From Novakomyces olei (Eukaryota > Ascomycota > Novakomycetes > Novakomycetales > Novakomycetaceae), in NCBI GenBank assembly GCA_016906335.1, contig JADEYG010000015.1, positions 62,001 to 126,000 on the forward strand: a stretch of DNA of 64,000 bases. The letters run 5' to 3'. How positions within the stretch are numbered: position 1 is the stretch's first letter; every line of letters starts with the position of its first letter. Below the pieces are notes generated by a model that was given only the letters and a program-made list of their open reading frames with translations, was not told the origin of the DNA and did not search any database. Both the position numbers and the translations under genes were made by a program. Shown in pieces: positions 8,509-19,867 of this stretch.

Positions 8509-10731
8509 ATGGTTCGAGAGCACCACGGCAGTGAGACGTCACCGTCAGCGGCTAAAGCTGCTGGCGAAGCGGGAACGCCTACTCGGCAAGGCGGAGCCAA
8601 GGCTCAAGAACAATTAAACGGCAAGAAGAATGTGGAAGACGTTGCCGAAAACGAGAGTGACTTGAACGGACAAGAACAGCCTGGGGAAGAAGAAGAATCT
8701 GGAGAAGAAGAATCTGGTGACGAAGAATCTGGAGAAGAAGAGTCTGGAGACGAAGAGTCTGGAGAAGAAGAGTCTGGAGACGAAGAGTCTGGCGACGAAG
8801 AGTCTGAAGGCTCTGAGGAAGAATCTGGCGAGTCTGGAGACGAAACTGAACAAGACGAACAGGATCCAGAAAAGACTGCTCAAGAGGCGACAGAGGGCAA
8901 GGCCAACAAGAAAGGCCTTCTTGGATCAGTTGGTGATGTGGCTTCAAAGGGTGGAGACCTTGTCCAAGGAGCTAAAGGCGTCGCTGGAGGGCTCAACGGA
9001 AAGGCTGATGGAAACGAGGGAGATCAAGACGGCAATGTGCTGCAAGACACTGTTGGCAAAGCTGGAGACGCCGTGAATGATGTCACCGGCACTGCAACAT
9101 CGGCAGTTGGATCAGTCACAGATTTGGTGGGCAAAAAGATCGGCAAAGACGGCAATGTCCTGGACGACGCCGGCAATGTTATCGGCCGTCTTTCCGACGG
9201 AGATCTTAAACGTGCAGTCGGCAAGACGATCGATGACAATGGCAATGTTTTGGACAAGAAGGGCAAAGTAATTGCCAGCGTGGAAGCTGTCTCTGGTGAC
9301 CTTTTCTCCCAAATTGTGGGCCGTAAGGCATCAAAAGACGGAAAGATTTACGACGACGAAGGAAACGCCATTGCTCGAGTTACTGGTGTCGATCCAAAAC
9401 GTGTGGCTGGCAAAAAAGTCGACGAGGACGGTGACGTTGTTGATAAAAATGGCGAAAAACTTGGATCTGTCGAGCTGCTCCCACAAATCCCGGAAGAATT
9501 ACGTAGCCAGGTAGCCGGTGTAGTTGATGAAAGCAATGGAGCCATTCTCGACAGCCGGGGCAACGAAATTGGTAAAGTCAAAGAGGAGGATATTAAGAAG
9601 TTTGCTGGTAAATTTGCAACTCCAGATGGATCGATCATTGACACGAACGGTCTGCCATTGGGCCAGGCTTTGGAATTGAATGGTCGCAATTTGGTTGAAG
9701 AGGCGAACAAGAAAATTCACGCTCTAGCGGGTAAGGAGATCGAAGAAGACGGAACGATTTTGGGTAAGAAGGGAGAGGTAATTGGCCGAGTGAGTGAAGG
9801 CGAGTTGGATGAACTTGTCGGCAAAAAGGTATCTGAAGACGGAACAATAAAGGACGACAAGGGCAATGTCCTTGGATCGGTTGAAAAGGTTTCGCCTGCT
9901 GCACTTAAAGATACTCTTAAAAACCGTATAAACAAGAAAGGCCAAGTGGTGGATGAAGGCGGAAACGTTATCGGCGAGTTGGTGGAAGGAGAAGCGCGTA
10001 AGCTTAAACTGAAATTGGTAGATGATGATGGAAATGTGGTTGATGAGGATGGCACTATTCTTGGAGCTGCGCGATACTACGAAGACGAAACGGAGGAAGA
10101 AAAAGCAGAGAAGCTCAAAAAGAAAGAGGAGCAAGATTCCTTGGAACACGATCGCAAGATTGCAGTGCAGATGGCGGAGATTATTGATGCATCCTTGGAG
10201 AAGGTCAAACCTATTCTGAACAAAATAACGGAAAATTTGAAGGAGGCTGATTCTCAAGGTGAAGACTGCGATCAAAAGAAACTCGTGCAAAACGTGAAGC
10301 CCCTGATCGAACAAGGTGGTCAAATCTTGCAGGAGACCAACGGTGCAATCCGGGCTCTTGATCCTCAGGGCCGGGTTACTCAGGCTGCTCGTTCCCGAGC
10401 CAAGTCGCGTAGTGCTACTAGTGAAGAATATTATTTGGCCGATCTGCTCAAGGAGCTAACAGAGAACGTGCAAAAGACCATTGACGATGCTAAGGTTAAG
10501 CTGGAAAATTTACCTGAGGCCAAACGTGACCTCGGTCCGCTTTTGAATTTGTTATCTGATCCGTTGTTCCAGATTCTTGCTGCCGTTGGTCTGCTTTTGA
10601 GCGGTGTACTGGGTCTTGTTGGCAATCTGTTGAACGGACTCGGACTTGGCGGGATTGTGCGCAGTGTTTTGGGAAGCTTGGGACTTTCTGATGTGCTTGA
10701 AAATCTCGGAATTGACAAGATCTTGGGTTGA
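8509..10731 (+). CDS. DUF3659-repeat / LEA-domain protein D
   Basis: ATG at 8509, 740 aa, one exon. Residues 1-60 are polar. Residues about 60-125 are a Glu/Ser/Asp/Gly repeat (GEEESGDEES and variants). About 130-205 is an LEA-like amphipathic region. About 207-520 holds ten DUF3659-type units of roughly 30 residues, each built on GK-x-x-x-x-D-G-x-(I/V)-x-D-x-x-G-x-x-(I/L)-G, for example GKKIGKDGNVLDDAGNVIG. About 548-640 is a helical DUF6987-like segment (KIAVQMAEIIDASLEKVKP). The end (675-740) is a Gly/Leu-rich hydrophobic tail, LLSGVLGLVGNLLNGLGLGG. This whole architecture is typical of ascomycete proteins annotated LEA-domain protein. The role in stress or at membranes and spores is unproven. 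The repeats are diverged from one another, so not recent. Confidence 0.88.
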   Translation: MVREHHGSETSPSAAKAAGEAGTPTRQGGAKAQEQLNGKKNVEDVAENESDLNGQEQPGEEEESGEEESGDEESGEEESGDEESGEEESGDEESGDEESEGSEEESGESGDETEQDEQDPEKTAQEATEGKANKKGLLGSVGDVASKGGDLVQGAKGVAGGLNGKADGNEGDQDGNVLQDTVGKAGDAVNDVTGTATSAVGSVTDLVGKKIGKDGNVLDDAGNVIGRLSDGDLKRAVGKTIDDNGNVLDKKGKVIASVEAVSGDLFSQIVGRKASKDGKIYDDEGNAIARVTGVDPKRVAGKKVDEDGDVVDKNGEKLGSVELLPQIPEELRSQVAGVVDESNGAILDSRGNEIGKVKEEDIKKFAGKFATPDGSIIDTNGLPLGQALELNGRNLVEEANKKIHALAGKEIEEDGTILGKKGEVIGRVSEGELDELVGKKVSEDGTIKDDKGNVLGSVEKVSPAALKDTLKNRINKKGQVVDEGGNVIGELVEGEARKLKLKLVDDDGNVVDEDGTILGAARYYEDETEEEKAEKLKKKEEQDSLEHDRKIAVQMAEIIDASLEKVKPILNKITENLKEADSQGEDCDQKKLVQNVKPLIEQGGQILQETNGAIRALDPQGRVTQAARSRAKSRSATSEEYYLADLLKELTENVQKTIDDAKVKLENLPEAKRDLGPLLNLLSDPLFQILAAVGLLLSGVLGLVGNLLNGLGLGGIVRSVLGSLGLSDVLENLGIDKILG

Positions 10732-11113
10732 TTTACATGTTTATTTGCGATGTACTATGTACTGCAACTGTGCAACCCAAAAGACGGGAAGAATCCAACG
10801 GCGAAAAAAGAAAACTTCTTATATGATGAAAGATTTAATGTTTAGTTGTTGTTCTATTTTTGTATCTAGTAATGACTTATGAACTGAAGTTGAGTATTTG
10901 AAGCCATTCCTCTGAGCAAATAGAGTTGTCTTAACATTCTGTACTATAATCCTATACTCATAATGCGGTAATTTAATCTTAATTAAACCAAATTATTATC
11001 GTCAATAGTCTCTTTGAGCTCTAAGCTTTCCGTGGCAACTCTTCTTTTTTCTCCATACCCCTGCCTCTATCATCTATCGTCTTTAAATATGTACTCATTA
11101 GTCGGCTGCTGCA
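10732..11113. other. Intergenic, 3' flanks
   Basis: Convergent 3' flanks of gene D and the thioesterase gene. Nothing else recognised. Confidence 0.4.
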
Positions 11114-11830
11114 TCAAAGCTTAGCCCGTGATTCTTCAGAAATATAAGCCGCGTGAAGTGCCCGACCGACATGTGAAGGCCATTCGGAAACGGGACGACG
11201 AGTATGCGGATCAACAAACACGTGAACATATTGTCCTACAGCCGCGAGGTTCTCATGTTCGTCTTGTCATATTAGCTCGGGTTGCAGAATTGACAGTATC
11301 AGTGGAAAGGCAAAGAAAAATTAAATACAATATTATTATATTATTATTATCAAATTAGAACCAAAGCCATTTGCAGGATGAGTTTGACTTTGGTGTACAG
11401 AGGAAAACAGTTAAAGGCTCAAAGCACTTACCAAATATGCCTGTGAGATAATTGACGGAGCTGTTGCCAATCTTTGTAACCGCGAGGCCAAGATGAGCTA
11501 CGTCCGGAAACTCGAGCGACCTGTAGTAATCACACCTCATCTGTGCCGCGAGACTGATAAGCGTCGATCGAGACGCGGGTTCAATGCGGCACCGTTTGAC
11601 GAGGAACGTATTTATCAAAGTATCAAAAAGCTCGAGATATTTTGCATTATTCACGTGGCCATATCTGAGATATTAGATGGAACAATAAAAGGAAAAAACA
11701 TCCAAAAAACGAGGTCTAAAGAGCATTTTAAAAGGTAAAAAACCGTTTCTTACTGATCGTTGTCAGCCCAGCGTAATTGCAATTGCATACGATAAGGCAG
11801 CTCTCGGAGCTTGAGCGCCGGCGCCCTCAT
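11114..11830 (-). CDS. 4HBT-family acyl-CoA thioesterase, 3 exons
   Basis: Exons 11830-11754, 11664-11432 and 11262-11114 give 152 aa. The introns (89 and 169 nt) have donors GTAAGA and GTAAGT and the branch/acceptor pairs CTAATATCTCAG and CTAATATGACAAG; phases fit exactly. The joined protein has the hot-dog fold signature: RWADNDQYGHVNNAKYLELF, with the catalytic Asp region and the HVNN helix; then FPDVAHLGLAVTKIGNSSV; and finally AAVGQYVHVFVDPHTRRPV. The family hydrolyses acyl-CoA thioesters such as 4-hydroxybenzoyl-CoA, and the real substrate is unknown. The ATG at 11830 gives a short N-terminus with no targeting peptide. It is followed by metabolic genes on the same strand. Confidence 0.88.
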
Positions 11831-12179
11831 CCTGTCAAAGGCTTGCCGCTAATATTTTCGCGTTTATTTACCGGTTTAGTTTAATCCGAGCCTTTGAAAC
11901 AAACCAATTAATATTGGGTCTATCGGTGTCACGTGCGTTTACAATCAATTTTATAAATTTATTACACGCAAAATTTATAGCTTTTTATCGCCTTTTTTAC
12001 AAGCAATACTACGTCCCATCAAACCCCTAAAATGCCATATATTAAATGCAGTGGCTATTCGACTTGTTATCCTTTATTATCTATATTTTTCTTTTATCTA
12101 TTTATTTATTAATTGGTAAATTACACGTTCTTATTATTCAACATTTATTGACATTTACCAAAATTTAGCCACACTTGTT
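11831..12179. other. Intergenic, thioesterase promoter
   Basis: Upstream of the thioesterase ATG and downstream of the monooxygenase stop. AT-rich, nothing specific seen. Confidence 0.4.
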
Positions 12180-13334
12180 TTAGAACGTATGTTTGTTGCG
12201 CTGATGTGCCGGAAGAGCTTGGCGCACCTTTGGCAGCACGTAGCGACCATAATCGATGGCGTCATTAAGATTATCGTACCCCCGAATAGAAATCAACTCG
12301 GCCCCAATATCAACGTAGTCTAACAGCGAAGCAGTAATGGTCTCTGGAGAGCCGACAAGAGCGGTAGAAGCTCCTCTGGCATTCGTAGCAGTTACGGTCG
12401 GATACCACAAAGCCCGGTCGTGTACTTCCCCACGCGCTGCAATCTCCAAAAGTCTTTGGGAGCCCACGTTTTGCGGGGGCGGAGCATTGGCCGGCACTTT
12501 ATCCTGTCCAATAGCACGATGGTGCTGCAACAGTTCGAGTGTGCGATGAGCCTTTTGCCACGCCAGCTCGTCCGTCTCGGCAACTATTGGCCGGAAAGTG
12601 ACCCAAATACGGGGCCGGTCGGTTCGGCCTGCCCTTTTTGCTTCTGCAAAAACTTGGTCAATCTGCGCACGTGTTTCCTTCAAAGGTTCCCCCCACAATC
12701 CAAAGATATCGGCTAATGCCCCACCAATGCGGTACGCATCGGCAGAAGACCCGCCCACGGATACGGGAATACGAGTGCCATTGATGGGCCTTACTCGATT
12801 GCTAAACTGCTTGAACTGATAATATTTGCCCTCCCAATCAAAGGGCTCTGGAGACTTCCAAGCGCGTTTCAGTATACGAATGTACTCCTCCAGGCGCTCG
12901 TATCTTTCTTCCTTTGTCAGAAAGTCACCCTCTTTTGCCTGCTCTGCATCACTCCCACCAGCTATGAAATGTACGACTGCCCGTCCACGGCTGAGCTGGT
13001 CTAGTGTGGCCAGAGCCTTTGCTGCGACTGTGGGGTAAAGCGTGTTTGGACGCAGGGCAATTATAATTTTAAGGTTGCGAGTGGCTGCGGCGATTGTAGC
13101 CCCTACAGTAAAGGGGTCAAAGGAGGAAGAGTCGTAAGGAACAAGGGTATAATTGAACTCGAAATCGTCCAGCGACCGAGCGTACCTCTCGAGATAATCG
13201 GGGTCGATCCCGGCGCCGGGTATCGGGCTGATTTCCGTTGAAGCGTTGGGGAAAGTAAGGCTGATAAATTCAACCGGCATCCTCGGCGATCTGTCAAATA
13301 ATTGCCTCTTTGCTTTGCTCGTTGCGAGCCACAT
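12180..13334 (-). CDS. LLM flavin-dependent monooxygenase (alkanesulfonate type)
   Basis: Single-exon gene; ATG at 13334 gives 384 aa. An internal ATG at 13280 (MPVEFISLTF) may be the better start, since family members begin near that motif. The protein follows SsuD-like members of the luciferase-like superfamily: the SLDDFEFNYTLVPYDSSS region, FTVGATIAAATRNLKIIIAL then RPNTLYPTVAAKALATLDQL, SRGRAVVHFIAGGSDAEQ, and the C-terminal substrate loop. Family enzymes use FMNH2 from a separate reductase to cleave sulfonates or related compounds; no reductase gene is nearby. Bacterial-type architecture and lack of introns among spliced neighbours make horizontal gain possible. It lies on the same strand as the thioesterase and the aldo/keto reductase. 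Confidence 0.88.
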   Translation of the reverse strand: MWLATSKAKRQLFDRSPRMPVEFISLTFPNASTEISPIPGAGIDPDYLERYARSLDDFEFNYTLVPYDSSSFDPFTVGATIAAATRNLKIIIALRPNTLYPTVAAKALATLDQLSRGRAVVHFIAGGSDAEQAKEGDFLTKEERYERLEEYIRILKRAWKSPEPFDWEGKYYQFKQFSNRVRPINGTRIPVSVGGSSADAYRIGGALADIFGLWGEPLKETRAQIDQVFAEAKRAGRTDRPRIWVTFRPIVAETDELAWQKAHRTLELLQHHRAIGQDKVPANAPPPQNVGSQRLLEIAARGEVHDRALWYPTVTATNARGASTALVGSPETITASLLDYVDIGAELISIRGYDNLNDAIDYGRYVLPKVRQALPAHQRNKHTF

Positions 13335-14285
13335 TGACGGCGGCTTTTATACTGCCCCAAGGACGCCGCCCACGTAAGGGCCCCACATAACGTAGGGCTA
13401 TCACGCGAGGTGACGAATAAATCACAAAACAATATTATATTAATATAATATCTTATATATATGTTGCAATATGAATCTTGTTGATACGAATCTTGTTGAT
13501 ACGAATCTTGTTGAAATATGAATCTAATATTCCTTCAATAAAACTAGTCAATTATTCAGTTCCTGATTCAGATACGTATCTTGTGTGGGCTTATTCTGAA
13601 TTTGCTCTACTGGATTTCTGTTTAATACGGAGCAATATAGTTCAAATGATCCTTAAACCTTTGAGGTTTCAGCTAAAGGTAAAGTCCGGCTTATTTAATT
13701 ATTCTACCTTAAGAACTCTGCCTCAATATAAAGGTACAACAAATCTGTTATTCCCTCATATGACCTTTCTATACTCTCCTCGTAATTCAGATACATCTAT
13801 CTTGCGTGCCAGTTCTTGACTATAGTTTTACTCAATCTCCTCTGATAATTATAGTCTAATTCAAACATTCGAACACAAGAACATTTTCTGGACTATATTT
13901 CCAACAATATAGTAGTGGCGAAGTCGTATAGGAATGTGTATGCCATAGATCATGTTTCTAATGGCGGATGTATTATGTACTTAAGTGGTATATTCTGCGA
14001 TTTATCATGCATGTGTCAGACTACTAGAATGTAAGTCAGAGTGGTAGAATTGTTACACAGTTAAGCAAAAGAATATATTCTGTTGTCGAGAGAACAAATG
14101 ATACGTCTGTAGTGTATAAACATCTCATATTTAAGTCCAATATTTGACAAAATTGTGTTTTGAGCCGAATTGTTTCCTTGACCTCCACAAATGCTCAGGC
14201 ATCTTGTTTATTTCTACTTTCTCGACTGCTAAAAAATCTAAACTTGAACTGGTGCGTGTTGATTAGAAGCTTAAGAGGCACGATG
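13335..14285. other. Intergenic, about 950 bp
   Basis: AT-rich. A 16-bp GAATCTTGTTGATAC unit is repeated three times near 13468-13515, and a diverged ATTCAGATAC(G/A)TATCTTG(T/C)GTG motif recurs near 13565 and 13785. The open frame across it (13478-13819) appears to come from these repeats. No gene supported. Confidence 0.45.
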
Positions 14286-15417
14286 CTATGGCTCAACAGT
14301 ATCACCAAACGTTTGTGCCATCCCTGCTTCAGGGTACCGGGTACCCACAATATTCGCATTCTCCGCAAACTGCCGTAACTCTTCAAGTTCCTGATCAGAT
14401 AACTTTATAAAAGCCGACTCGATATTCTCTTGCACGCGTGCAGGTTTAATACTGCCGGGAATCGGCACTGCGCCCTGGGCCATAACCCAAGCAAGAGCGG
14501 TTTGGCCCGGGGTAATACCCCGTCTTTCCGCAATGGCACTGACTTTATTTACCAGCTCGAGATTCTTACTGAAATTCTCCGGCTGAAAACGCGGCGCACG
14601 ACGACGGAAATCGTCTGCCGGAAAATCTTGGGGAGACCTGTATTGGCCCGTAAGGAATCCACGGCCCAGAGGCGAGTAAGCCACAAGAGTTATTCCGAGC
14701 TCCCGGCAGGTATCAAGGACACCTTTGCTCTCAATATCCAATGTCATTAGAGAGTATTCCATTTGTACAGCGCTGACAGGATGAACCTTGTGTGCTCTGC
14801 GGATAGTTTCAGCACTGCACTCGGAAAGGCCATAGTGGCGAATTTTACCCTCTTCAATCAGCTGCTTCATAGCCTGAGCGCTGTGCTCAATAGGTACTGC
14901 CTTCTCTATGCGATGCATATAATACAAATCAATCGTATCGATGCCTAATCGCTCCAAGCTTCCCTGGCAGCATTTATGGATATACTCGGGACGGTTATCT
15001 GCTGTAAAGTCCATTTTGGCTCCACATTTAGTAGCGAGAAAAATCTCTTTACGTCGACCCGTCTCCCGGAACCATTTTCCAATCAGCTGTTCGTTTGTAT
15101 GAGGACCGTACAGGTCACTAGTGTCCCAAAATGTACAGCCTAGATCAGCTACATGCGATAGCGTTTTCAGATTGGCTGTATGCCGGTCAGTTTTGTTCAA
15201 ACAGAACTTCTTCGTTTCTTTTTTCTTTTTATTTTTATTTTTTTATTTTTTTCAATTTGTTTAATTTAGTCCCATATTCTCTTGTCTTACCCTCATCGTC
15301 TCCTCGGCCGCTGTAGAACGCCGACATGCCCATAGCACCGTACCCGATAGCAGTAATACGAGCATGAGAGGGCGAGTTGCCCAGTTCTACCGTTGGAAAA
15401 ACTGTATTGACAAGCAT
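14286..15417 (-). CDS. Aldo/keto reductase, 2 exons
   Basis: Exons 15417-15291 and 15217-14286 join in phase 1 across a 73-nt intron (donor GTAAGA, acceptor AAAAAAG) to give 352 aa. The AKR tetrad is visible: Asp and Tyr in FWDTSDLYG, Lys in FLATKCGA, His in YYMHRIE. The C-terminal NADP-binding part has VAYSPLGRGFLTGQ, then PIPGSIKPARVQENIESA. The length and the IGYGAMGMSAFY N-terminus match the AKR13/YakC-like group of fungal and plant NADPH-dependent reductases. Substrate unknown; detoxification of aldehydes is common in the family. The acceptor used is not the nearest AG to the coding match; it was chosen because it alone keeps the frame. Confidence 0.88.
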
Positions 15418-16157
15418 TTTGTTTGCCGGTTGGTCGATATATCTCGATGTATATTTGCTGAGTCGTCTCCTGCCGCTAAGAAGGATGGAGCTTTAGTGCC
15501 TTTTATAAGCGTTCTTGCTGTGACGTTCCGGCCAACTTATATATTACGTACCCCGTATTCCTACAGTGTTACTTGAAATAATTATCGCCGATTGAGTTTC
15601 GGCTCGGAGATTGCGCGTGCTATTAATAATATTGGGAAGGCATTTTTATCTAACGAGGCAGTTTCATCATTTCGCGAATGCTCGAGGAGAGAACCTTAAC
15701 CTTTCGTCTTCTTACCGTTGTAGCCACTCCTATAATTCAGAATATTCGGCATTCAACCACCAGTCTTCGTCTTTGATTTTTCATGTGCAATTTTATTATG
15801 CAATTTCATTCAAATCACTATTGGCCCGCTAGACTTAATTGGACAAACAGGCTGTAGACCCAAAGACTGACTAGTTATACTTTTACCGAGTTCTCTTGGG
15901 AATCCATCCTTGCTTTGAGGCATGCGTTATCAGTGATGCTTTTATTGTTTATCTATTTTTAAAAATTTTAATTTTTACGAATTAAAACGGAGATAAAACC
16001 AAAAAACAACACGACAAACAAACTGGCAGATGTACGGCACGCAAACAATCTATCGGCACAGTTTTCACTGCAAAGCGATACATAAAACTTTATTTATATT
16101 ATAAAATATAACATTTGTTTTCTATGCGTATCTACGCAATCATCGACGTTGCATTCC
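15418..16157. other. Intergenic, about 740 bp
   Basis: Promoter of the aldo/keto reductase and 3' flank of the dehydrogenase gene. No gene or repeat supported. Confidence 0.4.
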
Positions 16158-18217
<2,060 letters not shown>

Positions 18218-19867
18218 GGTGCAACGCGATGAAATTGGATTAGGTACACCACAAAAAAAACCAAAAAAAAATCCGGAAATTCAAAGGTTGGTGCGTTTTG
18301 ACCTCTTTAGCGTATAATCAATCTATGAGCTCGGCCTGTTGTATTTTTTCGTATCCCATTGGATTACGAAAGAGAAAACCCTATTTGGCAGCTGCATAAC
18401 TTGTTGGCTCATAGATTGTTGGATATTATATTACAGTGATCACGCAGAGAAATACACAAGTAGCACGCTTAATATATGTTCAACGAAAACTAGCTCGGTT
18501 TGGCCTCCATGCGTGTTGTAATCTGTGGCCTGAAACCTGGTATTATTAGGTAGCGACAATATAGCGACAATAGCGCGTGACGTTTATGTATGTTCTAAGC
18601 AATGAGTAAACCACACAAGCCCGTTATGCTTCTTACTCAGGCTTTTTGTCCAAACTTTTTGTCCAAACTTTTTGTCCATTTGCCGAACAACCATTGCATT
18701 GTATGCAATATTATAATAAATTAACAAAAGTAATCTGAATGTGTACACCACTGCGTCTTAAGACGTCTCACGAGCTATGAAATGTTTGAGAAACAATGAA
18801 TCCCCGAAAATGAAGTAGATGGAAAATAAAACAAAACTACTTAGAAGCAATGTCAAACCTTAACCATTTTGTTGGGACTTCACTAAAAGTTTAGCTTATA
18901 CTGATACACAGCTAACAGATGGTCCAAAATAGTATATGACGTACACGCCTCTTGTACTGCGCTTGCATGTGACAGAAGATGGTGCACAACGCGGGTTCTT
19001 GGATCGTACATCTAAAAAGAAATGCTACTACAGCTAATGAGACAATTGCAATTCGAACCAATTCTGCGCGGCACTTGCAAAGTAGTAGACACTTCGTGCG
19101 GATAGTGAATCGTTCCTTTTCGTGTTGATCAATACCACATGACTGCTTCAATAAACGGCTCGTTTACCAAAACCACCAAAATACGATAAACTGTATTGTT
19201 TCGAAAGCTACACGTGGCCAAATAGAGATGCAATTCCCTTATTGCTGCCGTCAGCAACAAGGCAACAAGCGGCCGAGCCCGACGTGCTCGCAGCACGCAA
19301 TGAATATAATGTCCACATATAACTTGTAAAAATTACTGAATCTCTGTATGTTTCAAGCCTTCTTAAGAATACATGAAGATAAATAACGTACGTTAATTTC
19401 TATTTATTTCAAATTGAAGATTTATATACGGCTCTGTACATTACATTGAGCAATTGAACGAGCAGTATCCAGAAAAATCCTCACTCATTACTCGGCTTTG
19501 CGTTGTGTAAATTAAACCGCATTATTATACGTTATTATGTGCTACATCAACATCATTTTAATGTAAGGGCACTTACTACCGAGATAAACCGCTTACCCGT
19601 TTCGGTTTATCGTGCGTCTAAATTGTTCTTTTCATCATCTCCACAACATTAACCGACAGCATCGGGTTCTGGCCAATAAGCGTCGAGCATACGCAGTGCT
19701 ATAGTAAGTAACTCTGGCCGACGCTTATCTACATGTTCTTTTTTGGATTCACGTAATGAATGGTACAACGGATCTTTGATATATATACGCGCACACAGAC
19801 GAATGGTGCATAACGAAAAGAGGAGCCTTTGCCATTCCGATCGCGTGTGCCAATCAATTGAAAGAAT
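18218..19867. other. Intergenic, about 1.65 kb
   Basis: Shared promoter of LPD1 and the permease. Seen: a 12-bp inverted repeat CAATCTATGAGC (18319-18330) / GCTCATAGATTG (18407-18418); a 13-bp tandem ACTTTTTGTCCAA near 18640-18680; and several HGATAR words plus a GATA hairpin (next entry). No gene supported; the small minus-strand frames at 18912-19151 and 19649-19900 look like nothing known. Confidence 0.45.
19583..19611. promoter_or_regulatory. Inverted GATA pair / hairpin upstream of permease
   Basis: GATAAACCG and its exact complement CGGTTTATC are separated by 11 nt, about 260 bp before the permease ATG. Further HGATAR words lie near 19186, 19377 and 19724. GATA factors such as AreA/Gln3 control nitrogen permeases in fungi; whether these sites act is unknown. 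Confidence 0.35.

Noticed and set aside
19020-19090. Possible tRNA (GGTTCGAAT on the minus strand)
   Set aside because: No matching A box or acceptor-stem pairing around it.
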